From Marinomonas maritima (lineage in GTDB: Bacteria; Pseudomonadota; Gammaproteobacteria; Pseudomonadales; Marinomonadaceae), in assembly GCF_024435075.2 (NCBI RefSeq), contig NZ_JAMZEG020000002.1, positions 310,001 through 374,000 of the forward strand: a stretch of 64,000 nt of DNA, written 5' to 3'. How positions within the stretch are numbered: position 1 is the first letter of the stretch; the number at the start of each line of letters is the position of its first letter. A model generated the notes under the pieces. It worked only from the letters and a program-made list of their open reading frames with translations, ran no database searches and was not told the DNA's origin. Positions 52,959-61,937 of this stretch are shown here, piece after piece. The translations under genes and the position numbers were made by a program.

Positions 52959-53888
52959 TTATTTGTCGTAAGGAGAAGGAGTATCGGGGATGACTTGCGT
53001 TTTAAATCGGCGATGAGTCCAAAAGTATTGTTCTTTTTTGGGTTCGATAACGGCTTGCATTAGCTCATTTATCCTAGTGGCATTTTCAATATCATCTTGG
53101 CTTGGGTAGTTTTCGACTTCCGTAAGACTGAGGTGATAGCCATTTTTTGTTCTGCCATAGTCGTAAAGCACCACAGGCGCATTTGTCATATTTGCTATGC
53201 GTCCGATGTGGGCAATTGTTGCGCATTGGCGGCCATAGAAAGGCGCAAAGACCGAGTTTTTTCGGCCATAGTCCTGGTCAACTGCATACCAAACCGCTTT
53301 GTTCTGCTTCAAAGACTTGAGAACTTCTCGCATGTTAGTGCGTTCAATGGTTTTGGAGAAAATAGCTTGGCGCTGTCGTTCCATTACCCAGTTCATTACC
53401 GGATTGGTTTGCAGCTTGTATATGGGGTGGACATCCATAAAACGCGGCATCTGGCTTCCGCAAATGTCGAGGGAGGAAAAGTGTCCGCTTATTAGTATGC
53501 ATCCGCGGCCCTTAGCCAAGACGTTGTCAACGACCTCTTGTCCTTCAAAAGTGGTTTTTGATTGAAACCTCTTTTGGTCTTGAAACCAAGAGGAAAAAGT
53601 CTCAATCGTACCTTTACCCATGCTTTCAAAATGTGATTTTGTCAGGGCTTTGCGTGCAATGTCAGTCATTTCTGGGTAGCAAATTTTTAGGTTAACATCA
53701 CAAATGTGTCGACGTCTTTTGGCAATTGAATAGAGCAGGCGCCCAAGGTATTTCCCCAGTCCTTGCTGCAGAGACCAAGGCAAAAAGCTTAATAAATAGG
53801 CGACGCCCATAAGGCTCCACGTTAGCCAGTGTTTGGGGCCTAAAAGGTGGGTGATGCTTTTGTCTAGAGTTGTTGTCTTTTTAGCCAC
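52959..53888 (-). CDS. Lysophospholipid/lipid A acyltransferase (LpxL/HtrB family)
   Basis: The 309-residue product is read from the GTG at 53888, which has GGAAG upstream; an ATG 33 bases earlier has no such site. It carries a membrane-anchoring N-terminal helix (about 20–40), the acyltransferase motif SGHFSSLDICG (HX4D/E) and the VWYAVDQDYGRK block typical of lauroyl/myristoyl transferases. It should transfer an acyl chain from acyl-ACP to lipid A. It overlaps the kdkA stop by eight bases, so it is translationally coupled to it. Confidence 0.88.
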   Translation of the reverse strand: MAKKTTTLDKSITHLLGPKHWLTWSLMGVAYLLSFLPWSLQQGLGKYLGRLLYSIAKRRRHICDVNLKICYPEMTDIARKALTKSHFESMGKGTIETFSSWFQDQKRFQSKTTFEGQEVVDNVLAKGRGCILISGHFSSLDICGSQMPRFMDVHPIYKLQTNPVMNWVMERQRQAIFSKTIERTNMREVLKSLKQNKAVWYAVDQDYGRKNSVFAPFYGRQCATIAHIGRIANMTNAPVVLYDYGRTKNGYHLSLTEVENYPSQDDIENATRINELMQAVIEPKKEQYFWTHRRFKTQVIPDTPSPYDK

Positions 53889-54591
53889 GGTAGCCTTCCA
53901 AAAAGTTGCGCCATTGCGCATCAGTAATATCGAATTTTGTGTGCAGTTTGTCTTCTTTGTCCAAGGAACGCTTTAATCTATCAATATTGGCGAGCTTCCA
54001 ATTTTCATCATGAGATCGTCGCTCGCACTTGTCAAAATCAATGAGCCAGATTTTATCATCTTGATCAATCATGATGTTATGGCAGTTTAAATCTGAGTGA
54101 TAAATACCTTGGTCATGGAAGCGTTTAATAACGGCTCCTATCTCATGCCAATTTATGTTTTTGCTGTCGCCATCTTTGATGAGATCAAAAAGGTCCTTGG
54201 CGTTTGCTATGGTTTCGGTTAGTAGTGCGCTCTGATAAAACCCTTTTTCGACTGTATATAGACCGCCGATAGGACGAGGAACAGGTAAGTCTAGTGAGCG
54301 CATGTGTTCTAATAAACTTAATTCTAGCCAAGGGCGTGTGTGTTTTTGCCCTGTAAAAAGAAAACGGCTTTTATTGAATTTCGCAATCAGGCCGCCTCGT
54401 CGATAACGACGAATGACAAATTTTCCCAATGGGGCATTAATAAACCAAACTTCGCCGCGTCCGCTACCTGTTCCTGTTAGTGCGTTTTGTGATTGCCAGA
54501 ACGAAGGGTCAAACCATAAGGGGGTTATGGGAAGGGTTTGATCACTTTTTAACAATATTGTGGTAGGCGATATTTTGATGGTTTGTGGCAT
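53881..54591 (-). CDS. kdkA: 3-deoxy-D-manno-octulosonic acid kinase
   Basis: The 236-residue small kinase phosphorylates Kdo in the LPS inner core. Signature pieces are GSGRGEVWFI (N-lobe glycine loop), FVIRRYRRGGLIAKFNKSRFLF, catalytic HSDLNCHNIMI and LIDFDKCERR. It is divergent from the heptosyltransferase gene and overlaps the acyltransferase gene, forming an LPS group. Confidence 0.93.
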   Translation of the reverse strand: MPQTIKISPTTILLKSDQTLPITPLWFDPSFWQSQNALTGTGSGRGEVWFINAPLGKFVIRRYRRGGLIAKFNKSRFLFTGQKHTRPWLELSLLEHMRSLDLPVPRPIGGLYTVEKGFYQSALLTETIANAKDLFDLIKDGDSKNINWHEIGAVIKRFHDQGIYHSDLNCHNIMIDQDDKIWLIDFDKCERRSHDENWKLANIDRLKRSLDKEDKLHTKFDITDAQWRNFLEGYRG

Positions 54592-54698
54592 GCGGCTCGC
54601 TTCATTAAGGTGTTCTTTGTTGTGCCTATAAATTTGGACACATTCAACAGCGACTATTCTATAATACTTGCTGAATTTAAGCAGCCCTAGAGGAATAC

Positions 54699-55709
54699 AT
54701 GCAACAAGAGAATATTCAGCATTTGGCAGTGATTCGGTTATCGGCTTTGGGGGATGTGTGCCATGCCATGGCTGTGGTTCAATCTATTATGAAGCGCCAT
54801 CCATTGATGCAGGTGACTTGGGTTACTTCGCCGTTAGAAGCAAATCTTGTGCGTTTGCTAGATGGTGTTCGGGTTGTCGAGTACGATAAAAAAAGTGGTA
54901 TTTCTGGTTTGCTGGCGTTGCGTTCTCAACTTAAAAATCAAGTTTTCGATGTGTTGTTGCATTTACAGTGGTCTTTTCGGGCCAGTCTAGTATCGCGGAT
55001 GGTGAAGGCAAAAAGACGAGTCGGTTTTGCGTTGTCACATTCGCGAGAGAAGCAGCATTGGTTTGTGAATGAGCTTGCTCCTGAGCCACAAGGCGAGCAT
55101 GTATTGGACTCTTTTTTGTCTATTGCCAGCGTACTTGGAGTAACTCAGCCGTCATTGCCTTGTGAGCTATCGTTGCCAGAAGTGAATTTTAATCTGCCAG
55201 ATCGCTATGTGGTGATTAATCCCTCGGCTTCTAAAGCGGATCGAAATTGGACGATAGAAGGTTATCAAGCGGTTTTAGATCGCTTGTTAGAGAAAGGCAT
55301 TCTCCCTGTTATTACAGGTGGGCCTTCAGCCGACGAGGCTAGCTTTGCAGAGTTAATTATCGCTGATCGAGGTGAGCAGGTTCGTAATTTGGTTGGTAAA
55401 ACGCCACTTAATATGATGCTGACTGTATTAAAGGGGGCGTCACTTGTGGTGAGTCCAGACACTGGGCCTGCGCACATGTCTACCTTAGTGGGAACCCCTG
55501 TACTTGGGTTGTATGCTCATTCCAATCCTCAGCGAACGGGGCCATATCGGGATTTAGATAAGGTCGTTAGTGTTTATGAAGAATTGGTAGAGAAAGAGTA
55601 TCAGAAGCCAATTGCAGAGTTGCCTTGGTCAACACGAGTGCATGACCCAAGGGCCATGCAGCGTATTCGTGTAGATCACGTTTTGGCTCAGCTGGATGCG
55701 CTTATTTAG
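54699..55709 (+). CDS. GT9-family heptosyltransferase
   Basis: The 336-residue product has the GT9 fold: IRLSALGDVCHAM at the start, then VVINPSASKADRNWTIEGYQ and SPDTGPAHMSTLVGTPVLGLY. It transfers heptose to the LPS core; the first two GT9 enzymes (WaaC or WaaF) cannot be separated by eye. It is divergent from kdkA and convergent with the MTHFR-like gene, overlapping its end by eight bases. Confidence 0.9.
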   Translation: MQQENIQHLAVIRLSALGDVCHAMAVVQSIMKRHPLMQVTWVTSPLEANLVRLLDGVRVVEYDKKSGISGLLALRSQLKNQVFDVLLHLQWSFRASLVSRMVKAKRRVGFALSHSREKQHWFVNELAPEPQGEHVLDSFLSIASVLGVTQPSLPCELSLPEVNFNLPDRYVVINPSASKADRNWTIEGYQAVLDRLLEKGILPVITGGPSADEASFAELIIADRGEQVRNLVGKTPLNMMLTVLKGASLVVSPDTGPAHMSTLVGTPVLGLYAHSNPQRTGPYRDLDKVVSVYEELVEKEYQKPIAELPWSTRVHDPRAMQRIRVDHVLAQLDALI

Positions 55710-56661
55710 CCAGTAATTGTTCTGCTAGTTTAAGGTCCAGAGTTGCCTTTAGTAATTTGAATAACTGGATAGAGGCGTCAATTTCTTCTTTTCTGTTGGT
55801 TAGGCTCTCAATATTTAAGCCAAGTGGAACACCAAGCGGCAGTGCGGTTTCTATAATTTGTTCTAGAGCATTACGGCAAATTTTGATGGATTCATCGAGT
55901 GGTGCTTGAGCATCTAATATGCGGTGCTTGGTTGCGTCTGGCACAGAGATACCTAACCATTCAATGAATTCGAGTGTTTTTGCGCTACCGCAAGGCGTAA
56001 ACGTCAAAATAATGCGCTTTGGTGTTTCACCTTTTTCTTTGCAGGTTCTTGCATAACGGCTGATTAAATCGGCTGTCGCTTGGTGGTTGTAAACCGCTTG
56101 AGAAATAAAGAATTCACACCCTGATTCAGATTTTTTCAAAAGACGTAAATGCTCGTCGCCTTTCTTGGCGTGGCGTTCTGCAATGGTAACGCCGCCCAAG
56201 TTGAAGTTATGAGGTGACTTTTTGAGTGCTTCATAGGCTTGTGGCAAGGGTAATTTAATGTCACCACTTGATGATGGAGAGCCAACAAGAACCAAATCAC
56301 GAATACCATACTCTTCCCACGCTTCTGTTAACCAGCCTGAAAATGCTTCTGAACTGCGAGATGATACCGATTTATAAGTGATAACAGGTTTGTTTGATTG
56401 TTGGTGAAGTCGTTTCGACCATGCTCTTGGGTCATGAGTTTCCATAAATGGAAAAGGGCGAGGCTTATCTATACGACTTGTTTCATCTTGTATGTCATAA
56501 ACAATTAAGCCATCTACATCGATCCCTTCTAAGCGCTCAAGCAGTTTTTGGCTTATTTGTACAAGCTGTTCTTCGTCGAGAGAGGATCGTGGTGGTGTTG
56601 TACCAATAAAGTAAACACCTCGACTAGGGTCTTGAAACTTTGTTGCCAATTGCGATTTCAT
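55702..56661 (-). CDS. MTHFR-like protein lacking the usual catalytic residues
   Basis: The 319-residue product resembles methylenetetrahydrofolate reductase over the TIM-barrel region (PPR near residue 25, DIQDETSR, QAVYNHQATADLI). However, the catalytic Glu of E. coli MetF (FEFFPPR) is Gly here (GTTPPR), and the Asp of LRGD is Ser (LVGS). The usual FAD/folate chemistry is therefore doubtful, and the molecule may have another role. Several His/Cys residues are scattered and no metal site is evident. It is divergent from the DUF1285 gene. Confidence 0.75.
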   Translation of the reverse strand: MKSQLATKFQDPSRGVYFIGTTPPRSSLDEEQLVQISQKLLERLEGIDVDGLIVYDIQDETSRIDKPRPFPFMETHDPRAWSKRLHQQSNKPVITYKSVSSRSSEAFSGWLTEAWEEYGIRDLVLVGSPSSSGDIKLPLPQAYEALKKSPHNFNLGGVTIAERHAKKGDEHLRLLKKSESGCEFFISQAVYNHQATADLISRYARTCKEKGETPKRIILTFTPCGSAKTLEFIEWLGISVPDATKHRILDAQAPLDESIKICRNALEQIIETALPLGVPLGLNIESLTNRKEEIDASIQLFKLLKATLDLKLAEQLLAK

Positions 56662-56833
56662 AATGTCACACTCTAAGTAGATGAGGCAGATAATGTCGTT
56701 CTGTACCTCAGTAAGTTCGTTTGATGCTTGTATTCTAACAGTGAAATCAATTCAAGGCTTTGCCTTGAAGTTGAATAATATTGTAGATGAAGTGAGGTTG
56801 GCTAATGGGCTTAAGGCCAAGAGAGAGGGTTCT

Positions 56834-57379
56834 ATGTCAAATATTGATTTAAAGGGTTTACCAACCACCGCGGCTTCTAGTCTGCCGCCCGTTCATACTT
56901 GGAGCCCGCCTTTTTGTGGTGATATGGATCTTGTCATCAAAGCGAATGGGGAATGGTTTCATGAAGGTGGCAAGATTAAGCGTCCTGCAATGGTGACGAT
57001 GTTTAGCCGTATACTATGGTTTGACGCTGGCGAGTATTTTTTGGTGACGCCTGTTGAGAAGGTTCGGATTCAAGTCGAAGATGCGCCTTTTCTTGTGACT
57101 GCTTGGCAGTGGGTAGAAACCGAGCAGGGTCGTACGATCGAATTTAAAACACAAACAGAGGATGTTTTGTTGCTTGGTATTGATAGCGATCTATGGATGG
57201 CGTCATATTTAGGTGAAGAGCGCCCTTATGTTTCTATGCGCTATGGTATGAAGGCGTTGGTAGGTCGAAACGTCTATTATGGAGTGGTAGACAGCCTTGA
57301 ACCTGTTGATACGCCTGAGGGTGTTGGAATGGGCATAATAAGTGCGGGTAAAACCTATTTTTTATTGCAAGATGAATAA
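56834..57379 (+). CDS. DUF1285 family protein
   Basis: From the ATG at 56834, which has GAGAGAGGG upstream, the 181-residue product fits DUF1285 in length and content: HTWSPPFCGDMDLVIKANGEWFHEGG, PAMVTMFSRILW and a C-terminal beta-rich half. Function is not established. An open frame extends 153 bases upstream but with non-typical sequence. The DEAD-box gene follows at 57467. Confidence 0.82.
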   Translation: MSNIDLKGLPTTAASSLPPVHTWSPPFCGDMDLVIKANGEWFHEGGKIKRPAMVTMFSRILWFDAGEYFLVTPVEKVRIQVEDAPFLVTAWQWVETEQGRTIEFKTQTEDVLLLGIDSDLWMASYLGEERPYVSMRYGMKALVGRNVYYGVVDSLEPVDTPEGVGMGIISAGKTYFLLQDE

Positions 57380-57466
57380 CGGATTTTAGTGTGTCTAGGT
57401 TATAATGCGCGAATTAAGCGTGACAATCTGTTTACGTGTGTTTATTCGTGTTAAAGGGGTATTTTT

Positions 57467-58813
57467 TTGTTATTCGAAGAATTTGGTTTTGATAATCGCA
57501 TTTTAAAAGCCATTGGTCATTTGGGGTTTGATGAAGCGACAGAGATTCAAACTCGCGCTATTCCAGAAGCTATGGCTGGAAGAGACCTATTAGCGTCGTC
57601 AAAAACAGGTTCAGGTAAAACACTCGCTTACCTCTTGCCTGCGTTACATCGTGTTTATAAGAAAAAAGCCTTGTCCAAACGTGACCCACGTGTGGTGGTT
57701 TTGGTACCTACTCGTGAGCTTGCAAAGCAAGTGTATGGTCAGTTGCGCCTTTTGTTGGCGTCCAGTCGTTTTACTTCGATCCTTATCCAAGGTGGCGAAA
57801 ATTTTAACGATCAACATAAGCTCTTGCAAAAAGATCCACATTTTATTGTCGCGACACCAGGCCGTTTGGTTGACCATTTAAAACAACGCCATCTTTTTCT
57901 CGATGGACTAGAGCTGCTTATTTTAGATGAAGCGGATCGCATGCTGGACTTAGGTTTTGCGGAGGCCATGCGAGCGATTAACGTGGCGGCCAGTCATCGC
58001 CAGCGTCAAACTTTATTCTTTTCAGCAACGCTGGATAATACAGAAGTAAGCGGAATTGCGAGCGAGTTATTACGCGAGCCTTCACGTGTTGCGATCGGTC
58101 AAGGGTTTGATGAGCACACAGACATCACACAACATGTGTTGCTTTGTGATCATCTAGATCATAAAGAAGCGTTACTAAAGCATATTCTAGTAGGGCAAAC
58201 CATTAAGCAGGCGATCGTCTTTACAGCGACGAAAAGCGATACAATTCGTTTGTCAGAGATTGTGGCTGGTTGGGGTTTAAGTACCCAAGCACTGAATGGA
58301 AACTTGTCTCAAAGTGCACGTAATAAAACAATGGACAGTTTTGCAAGAGGGCAGTTTGATGTGCTTGTGAGTACGGATGTCGCTTCTCGAGGCCTAGACA
58401 TTGCGAGCGTGTCCCATGTCTTTAACTTTGATTTACCCAAGCAAGCAGAAGAGTTTGTCCACAGAACAGGCAGAACAGGCCGTGCAGGTTTTAAAGGTGA
58501 TGCTTATTCTTTGGTTGGCCCAAAGGATTGGGTTAACTTTAAGGCGGTAGAAGCCTTCTTGCAGAAAACGTTTTCAACAGAAGTAGTTGAAGGGTTAGAG
58601 CCAAAATTTAAAGGTTTAGCGCCACCGAAACCAGCGGTTCAGGCTAACAAAAAAACCAATGCGAAAGGGCAAAGCGGAGCGCCTAAGAAATCGTCTAAAA
58701 AGACACAAGGAAAAGCACGCTTTCATGATAGCCAGCAAAAAGATGGTTTTGAGGCGTTTAAGTTGCCTCCAAAACGTTTTGACGTAAAAAATGATATGGG
58801 TGATGAAGACTAG
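57467..58813 (+). CDS. DEAD-box RNA helicase, SrmB-like
   Basis: The 448-residue product has Q-motif (GFDEATEIQTRAIPEAM), Walker A SSKTGSGKT, DEAD (LILDEADRMLDLGF), SAT and HRTGRTGRAG. A basic C-terminal tail with KKT/KKSSKKTQGK (about 390–448) probably binds RNA. It resembles SrmB rather than DbpA, which is encoded at 35698. It acts in RNA remodelling or ribosome assembly. The start codon is TTG with AAGGGG upstream. Confidence 0.9.
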   Translation: MLFEEFGFDNRILKAIGHLGFDEATEIQTRAIPEAMAGRDLLASSKTGSGKTLAYLLPALHRVYKKKALSKRDPRVVVLVPTRELAKQVYGQLRLLLASSRFTSILIQGGENFNDQHKLLQKDPHFIVATPGRLVDHLKQRHLFLDGLELLILDEADRMLDLGFAEAMRAINVAASHRQRQTLFFSATLDNTEVSGIASELLREPSRVAIGQGFDEHTDITQHVLLCDHLDHKEALLKHILVGQTIKQAIVFTATKSDTIRLSEIVAGWGLSTQALNGNLSQSARNKTMDSFARGQFDVLVSTDVASRGLDIASVSHVFNFDLPKQAEEFVHRTGRTGRAGFKGDAYSLVGPKDWVNFKAVEAFLQKTFSTEVVEGLEPKFKGLAPPKPAVQANKKTNAKGQSGAPKKSSKKTQGKARFHDSQQKDGFEAFKLPPKRFDVKNDMGDED

Positions 58814-58912
58814 TCGTTTAGTCACTTGTTTAAAGCGTTTGTGTTTATTAATTGACAGATGAGCCGCATTCACGCTATTGGTTAATCTTTCTTATCTATT
58901 GGAGATGAGCTT

Positions 58913-59809
58913 ATTAATCGTTTACCCCCATTAAATTCACTAAGGTGTTTTGAATCCGCTGCCCGTCATGGCAGCTTCAATAAAGCAGCCAAGGAATTGT
59001 CTGTTACACCTTCGGCAATTAGTCATCAAATTAAAGGCTTAGAGAGTTTTCTAGGCCTTGAATTATTTCGACGGACTAAGCGCAAAGTAATATTAACGGA
59101 AGCTGGGGAATCTTACTTAAAGCCAATCAAAAGTATTTTTGAGCAGTTGGAAAATGCGACATCAGAATTAAAAAGCCAGCAAAAAACTGGCTCACTTCGA
59201 TTGGCCGTCGCCCCCGCTTTTCTTACGCGTTGGCTAATGCCAAGAATGCAACGTTTTCAAGATCGTTATCCCGATATTCAGATTGAAATTAGTTCATCCA
59301 CCGGTTTGATTGATTTTTCTGCCAATGACATTGATATGGCGGTTTATTTTGGTAGTGGTGATTGGGACGATGTCGAGACATATTATTTGCGTCCAGCCCG
59401 ATTGGCGCCTGTGTGTAATCCTAAATTAATTAAAGCCGATCAACCTATTAACATCCCAGAAGATATGCGTTTTTACCCTCTTTTGCATGTGACGAAGCGA
59501 AAAGACGAGTGGCATGATTGGTTGCAGCAGCACGATCTAGATCCTAAGTTATTTCGTCGTGGTTTGATGTTTTCTAGTGGTTCTCTAACGGCAGGTGCAG
59601 CGGCGCAAGGTTTGGGTATATCGTTAACTGATCCTGAGTTAATTATGCCGGAGATTGAAGCGGGAACGTTAAAAGTATTGTTTAATCAGCATTTGATCAC
59701 CAATCGATCGTTTTACTTAGTTTATGAAAAACGTCGCTCTGTGACGTCTGCGATGTCGGCTTTTAAAGAATGGATTATTGAGGAGATGGTAGGTAATAAA
59801 AATACTTAG
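58913..59809 (+). CDS. LysR-family regulator with an apparent ATT start codon
   Basis: The 298-residue product, GcvA-like in layout, begins NRLPPLNSLRCFESAARHGSF after ATT at 58913. GGAG is eight bases upstream. The frame is closed by a TAA at 58883–58885, and no ATG, GTG or TTG exists between it and codon 29. A TTG at 58997 would delete the first helices of the DNA-binding domain. The helix-turn-helix is NKAAKELSVTPSAISHQIKGLE, followed by a LysR ligand domain. ATT starts are rare (infC), so low-level expression or a sequence error should be considered. It precedes ppnP. Confidence 0.8.
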   Translation: MNRLPPLNSLRCFESAARHGSFNKAAKELSVTPSAISHQIKGLESFLGLELFRRTKRKVILTEAGESYLKPIKSIFEQLENATSELKSQQKTGSLRLAVAPAFLTRWLMPRMQRFQDRYPDIQIEISSSTGLIDFSANDIDMAVYFGSGDWDDVETYYLRPARLAPVCNPKLIKADQPINIPEDMRFYPLLHVTKRKDEWHDWLQQHDLDPKLFRRGLMFSSGSLTAGAAAQGLGISLTDPELIMPEIEAGTLKVLFNQHLITNRSFYLVYEKRRSVTSAMSAFKEWIIEEMVGNKNT

Positions 59810-59868
59810 CGGTATCTCTTATCAGAGCATCACAACATATTTTTAAAAATGTAAATGAGAGTTTATAT

Positions 59869-60159
59869 ATGAGCACAGCATTAACGGTTAATAGCTATTT
59901 TAATGATAAAGTAAAATCCATTGCATTGGATAATAAAGAAGGAACATCAACCGTTGGTGTGATGGCTGTTGGTGAGTATGAATTTGGTACGAGCCAAAGA
60001 GAATACATGACAGTCGTATCTGGTGCCTTGATGGTTAAACTGCCATCTTCAGATAGCTGGAAAGTATTTGTGAAAGGCGATACGTTTATTGTCGAAGCAA
60101 ACCAGAGTTTTCAGGTTAACGTGAAAGAAACGACGGCTTATCTTTGTCGTTATGAATAA
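59869..60159 (+). CDS. ppnP: Pyrimidine/purine nucleoside phosphorylase PpnP (YaiE)
   Basis: The 96-residue single-cupin product closely follows E. coli YaiE/PpnP: FNDKVKSI, VGVMAVGEYEF, MTVVSGALMVKLP and a C-terminal TAYLCRYE. The family phosphorolyses several nucleosides to free base and ribose 1-phosphate. It lies 59 bases after the LysR gene and is followed by a strong terminator. Confidence 0.94.
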   Translation: MSTALTVNSYFNDKVKSIALDNKEGTSTVGVMAVGEYEFGTSQREYMTVVSGALMVKLPSSDSWKVFVKGDTFIVEANQSFQVNVKETTAYLCRYE

Positions 60160-60174
60160 TTTTTTTTAAAATAT

Positions 60175-60206
60175 AAAAAAGGGCTGATTGAATCAGCCCT
60201 TTTTTG
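60175..60206 (+). terminator. Intrinsic terminator after ppnP
   Basis: A GC-rich stem GGGCTGA/TCAGCCC with a five-base loop is flanked by an A run and a T run, extending the pairing. It is probably bidirectional and can also serve mltD. Confidence 0.93.
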
Positions 60207-60233
60207 TGCGGTGTTTTTATTGATAACCGATGG

Positions 60234-61883
60234 TTAGCCACCCACGACATTAACCAATAACGTTACCGTATCTCCAGGTTGAACGTATTTTTTGCTGCCC
60301 ACGTTAGGATTCCAGTCTCGAATATCATTGATAGACACTTTGAATTTATTAGCAACTAAGGCTAAAGAGTCACCAGAGCGAATCGTATAGACTACTTTTT
60401 TCATTACACTGCGTGTGCTTTTTTCTGACTGTTTAGGTTCGAGCCAAACAACAAGCTTCTTTCCAGGAATAAGAGGGTCGCCAAGGCCCATGTTGTTCCA
60501 GCGAGCGAGTGTTTTGCTGTCTGTGTCGTATTTGTTTGAAATCAGCCATAAGCTATCACCAGGGTTGACAGTATAGTTTATTTTAATCCGATTTCGATTT
60601 GGCGCGCGCGACTGTTTGGCTAATAGGCGCTGATGAGAGCTTAATGTGTAGCTTTCTATTTTATTACCAGCAACAGGGATCATCAATTCTTGGCCAACGC
60701 GGATCATGGTTGAAGATATTTTGTTGACGTTCTGTAGAACGTTTACGGTAGTGTTGTGCTCTTTTGCAACCAATAATAAATTATCACCTGCCTCTACTGT
60801 ATAGCGAACCCATGTCACACGTTCTTTATTGGGGATTTCAGCAAGCTTGGTTCGAAATTGCTTAGCTTTACTAATAGGCATAAGAAGTCTGTGAGGACCA
60901 TCTGGAGAAGTGGCCCATTGATTGAAGCCTGGGTTTAATAGATACACTTCATCGATACTGACTCCTGCCATTTCAGCGGCTTGCGCTAGATCAAGTTGTC
61001 CGCCAATGTTGACGACATCGAAATAAGGTTTGTTTGGGATGAAATACGTTGAGTAATTATACTTTTCTGGGTTTTTAATGATTTTTGCTAGAGCGATAAG
61101 TTTTGGAACGTAAGCACGAGTTTCTCTAGGAAGGTCTAGAGACCAAAAGTCCGTTGGCTTCCCTGCTTTTTGGTTCTTTCTAATGGCTCTGCGTACGGTG
61201 CCTTCTCCAGAGTTGTAAGAGGCAAGTGCATGTAACCAGTCTCCATCAAACATTTTGTGCAAGCGAGTAAGGTAAGCAATGGCGGCTTGGGTTGAGCCTA
61301 TTATGTCTCTTCGACCGTCATACCACCATGTTTGATCCAAGCCATACATTTGGCCCGTTGACGGAATAAACTGCCAAGGTCCAGAGGCGCGACCATGGCT
61401 GTACCCAAAAGGATCAAAACCACTCTCTACAATCGGAAGCAAAGCAATCTCTGTTGGTATGCCCGCTTTCTCTAATTCATCGACGATATAATAAAGATAG
61501 CGTTCACCACGTTTTGATACTCTATCTAGATAAGATGGGTGAGAGCTAAACCAACGTAATTGAGATGACAGTCTAGGGCGATCTAAGTCAATATCCATCT
61601 GATATCCAGCTCGGATTCTATCCCAAAGATCGTCTGGAATTTTTGGCTTGCTTGCCGCAATAACGGGTTCAATAGGTTCCTCGTCAGGCGTTTCTTCTGT
61701 TACGTTGACTGGAGGCACTGTGTCGATGAAACCGAGTTTTTCGGTGTCAGCTTCTACCATATCGACTTCTTCTGCTGGTTCTAAAAGATCCGCAGATGTA
61801 TTGTTTTTCTCGATTTTAGAGGCGGTTTGGCAGGCACTTAAGGTTAGGCTAACAAGGCAAACCCAGAAAAATTTATATGTCAT
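60234..61883 (-). CDS. mltD: Membrane-bound lytic murein transglycosylase D with three LysM domains
   Basis: The 549-residue lipoprotein (lipobox LSAC, Cys 18) starts at the ATG at 61883; a GTG three codons upstream is an alternative. A charged linker precedes the SLT domain with catalytic Glu in IVESGFDPFGYS (E153), GPWQFIPSTGQMYGL and ALASYNSGEGTV. Three LysM repeats follow (about 346–395, 435–485 and 495–545). It cleaves peptidoglycan glycan strands in the periplasm. E. coli MltD has fewer LysM domains. Confidence 0.94.
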   Translation of the reverse strand: MTYKFFWVCLVSLTLSACQTASKIEKNNTSADLLEPAEEVDMVEADTEKLGFIDTVPPVNVTEETPDEEPIEPVIAASKPKIPDDLWDRIRAGYQMDIDLDRPRLSSQLRWFSSHPSYLDRVSKRGERYLYYIVDELEKAGIPTEIALLPIVESGFDPFGYSHGRASGPWQFIPSTGQMYGLDQTWWYDGRRDIIGSTQAAIAYLTRLHKMFDGDWLHALASYNSGEGTVRRAIRKNQKAGKPTDFWSLDLPRETRAYVPKLIALAKIIKNPEKYNYSTYFIPNKPYFDVVNIGGQLDLAQAAEMAGVSIDEVYLLNPGFNQWATSPDGPHRLLMPISKAKQFRTKLAEIPNKERVTWVRYTVEAGDNLLLVAKEHNTTVNVLQNVNKISSTMIRVGQELMIPVAGNKIESYTLSSHQRLLAKQSRAPNRNRIKINYTVNPGDSLWLISNKYDTDSKTLARWNNMGLGDPLIPGKKLVVWLEPKQSEKSTRSVMKKVVYTIRSGDSLALVANKFKVSINDIRDWNPNVGSKKYVQPGDTVTLLVNVVGG

Positions 61884-61937
61884 GAAGGTCACAAAATTGA
61901 ATAAAGTTTGGACATTTTAAGGGTGTGGCGATAGAGG

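Noticed and set aside
58997..59809. TTG start for the LysR gene
   Set aside because: It would remove the first helices of the DNA-binding domain, which are conserved and in frame upstream; the ATT with GGAG explains the reading better.
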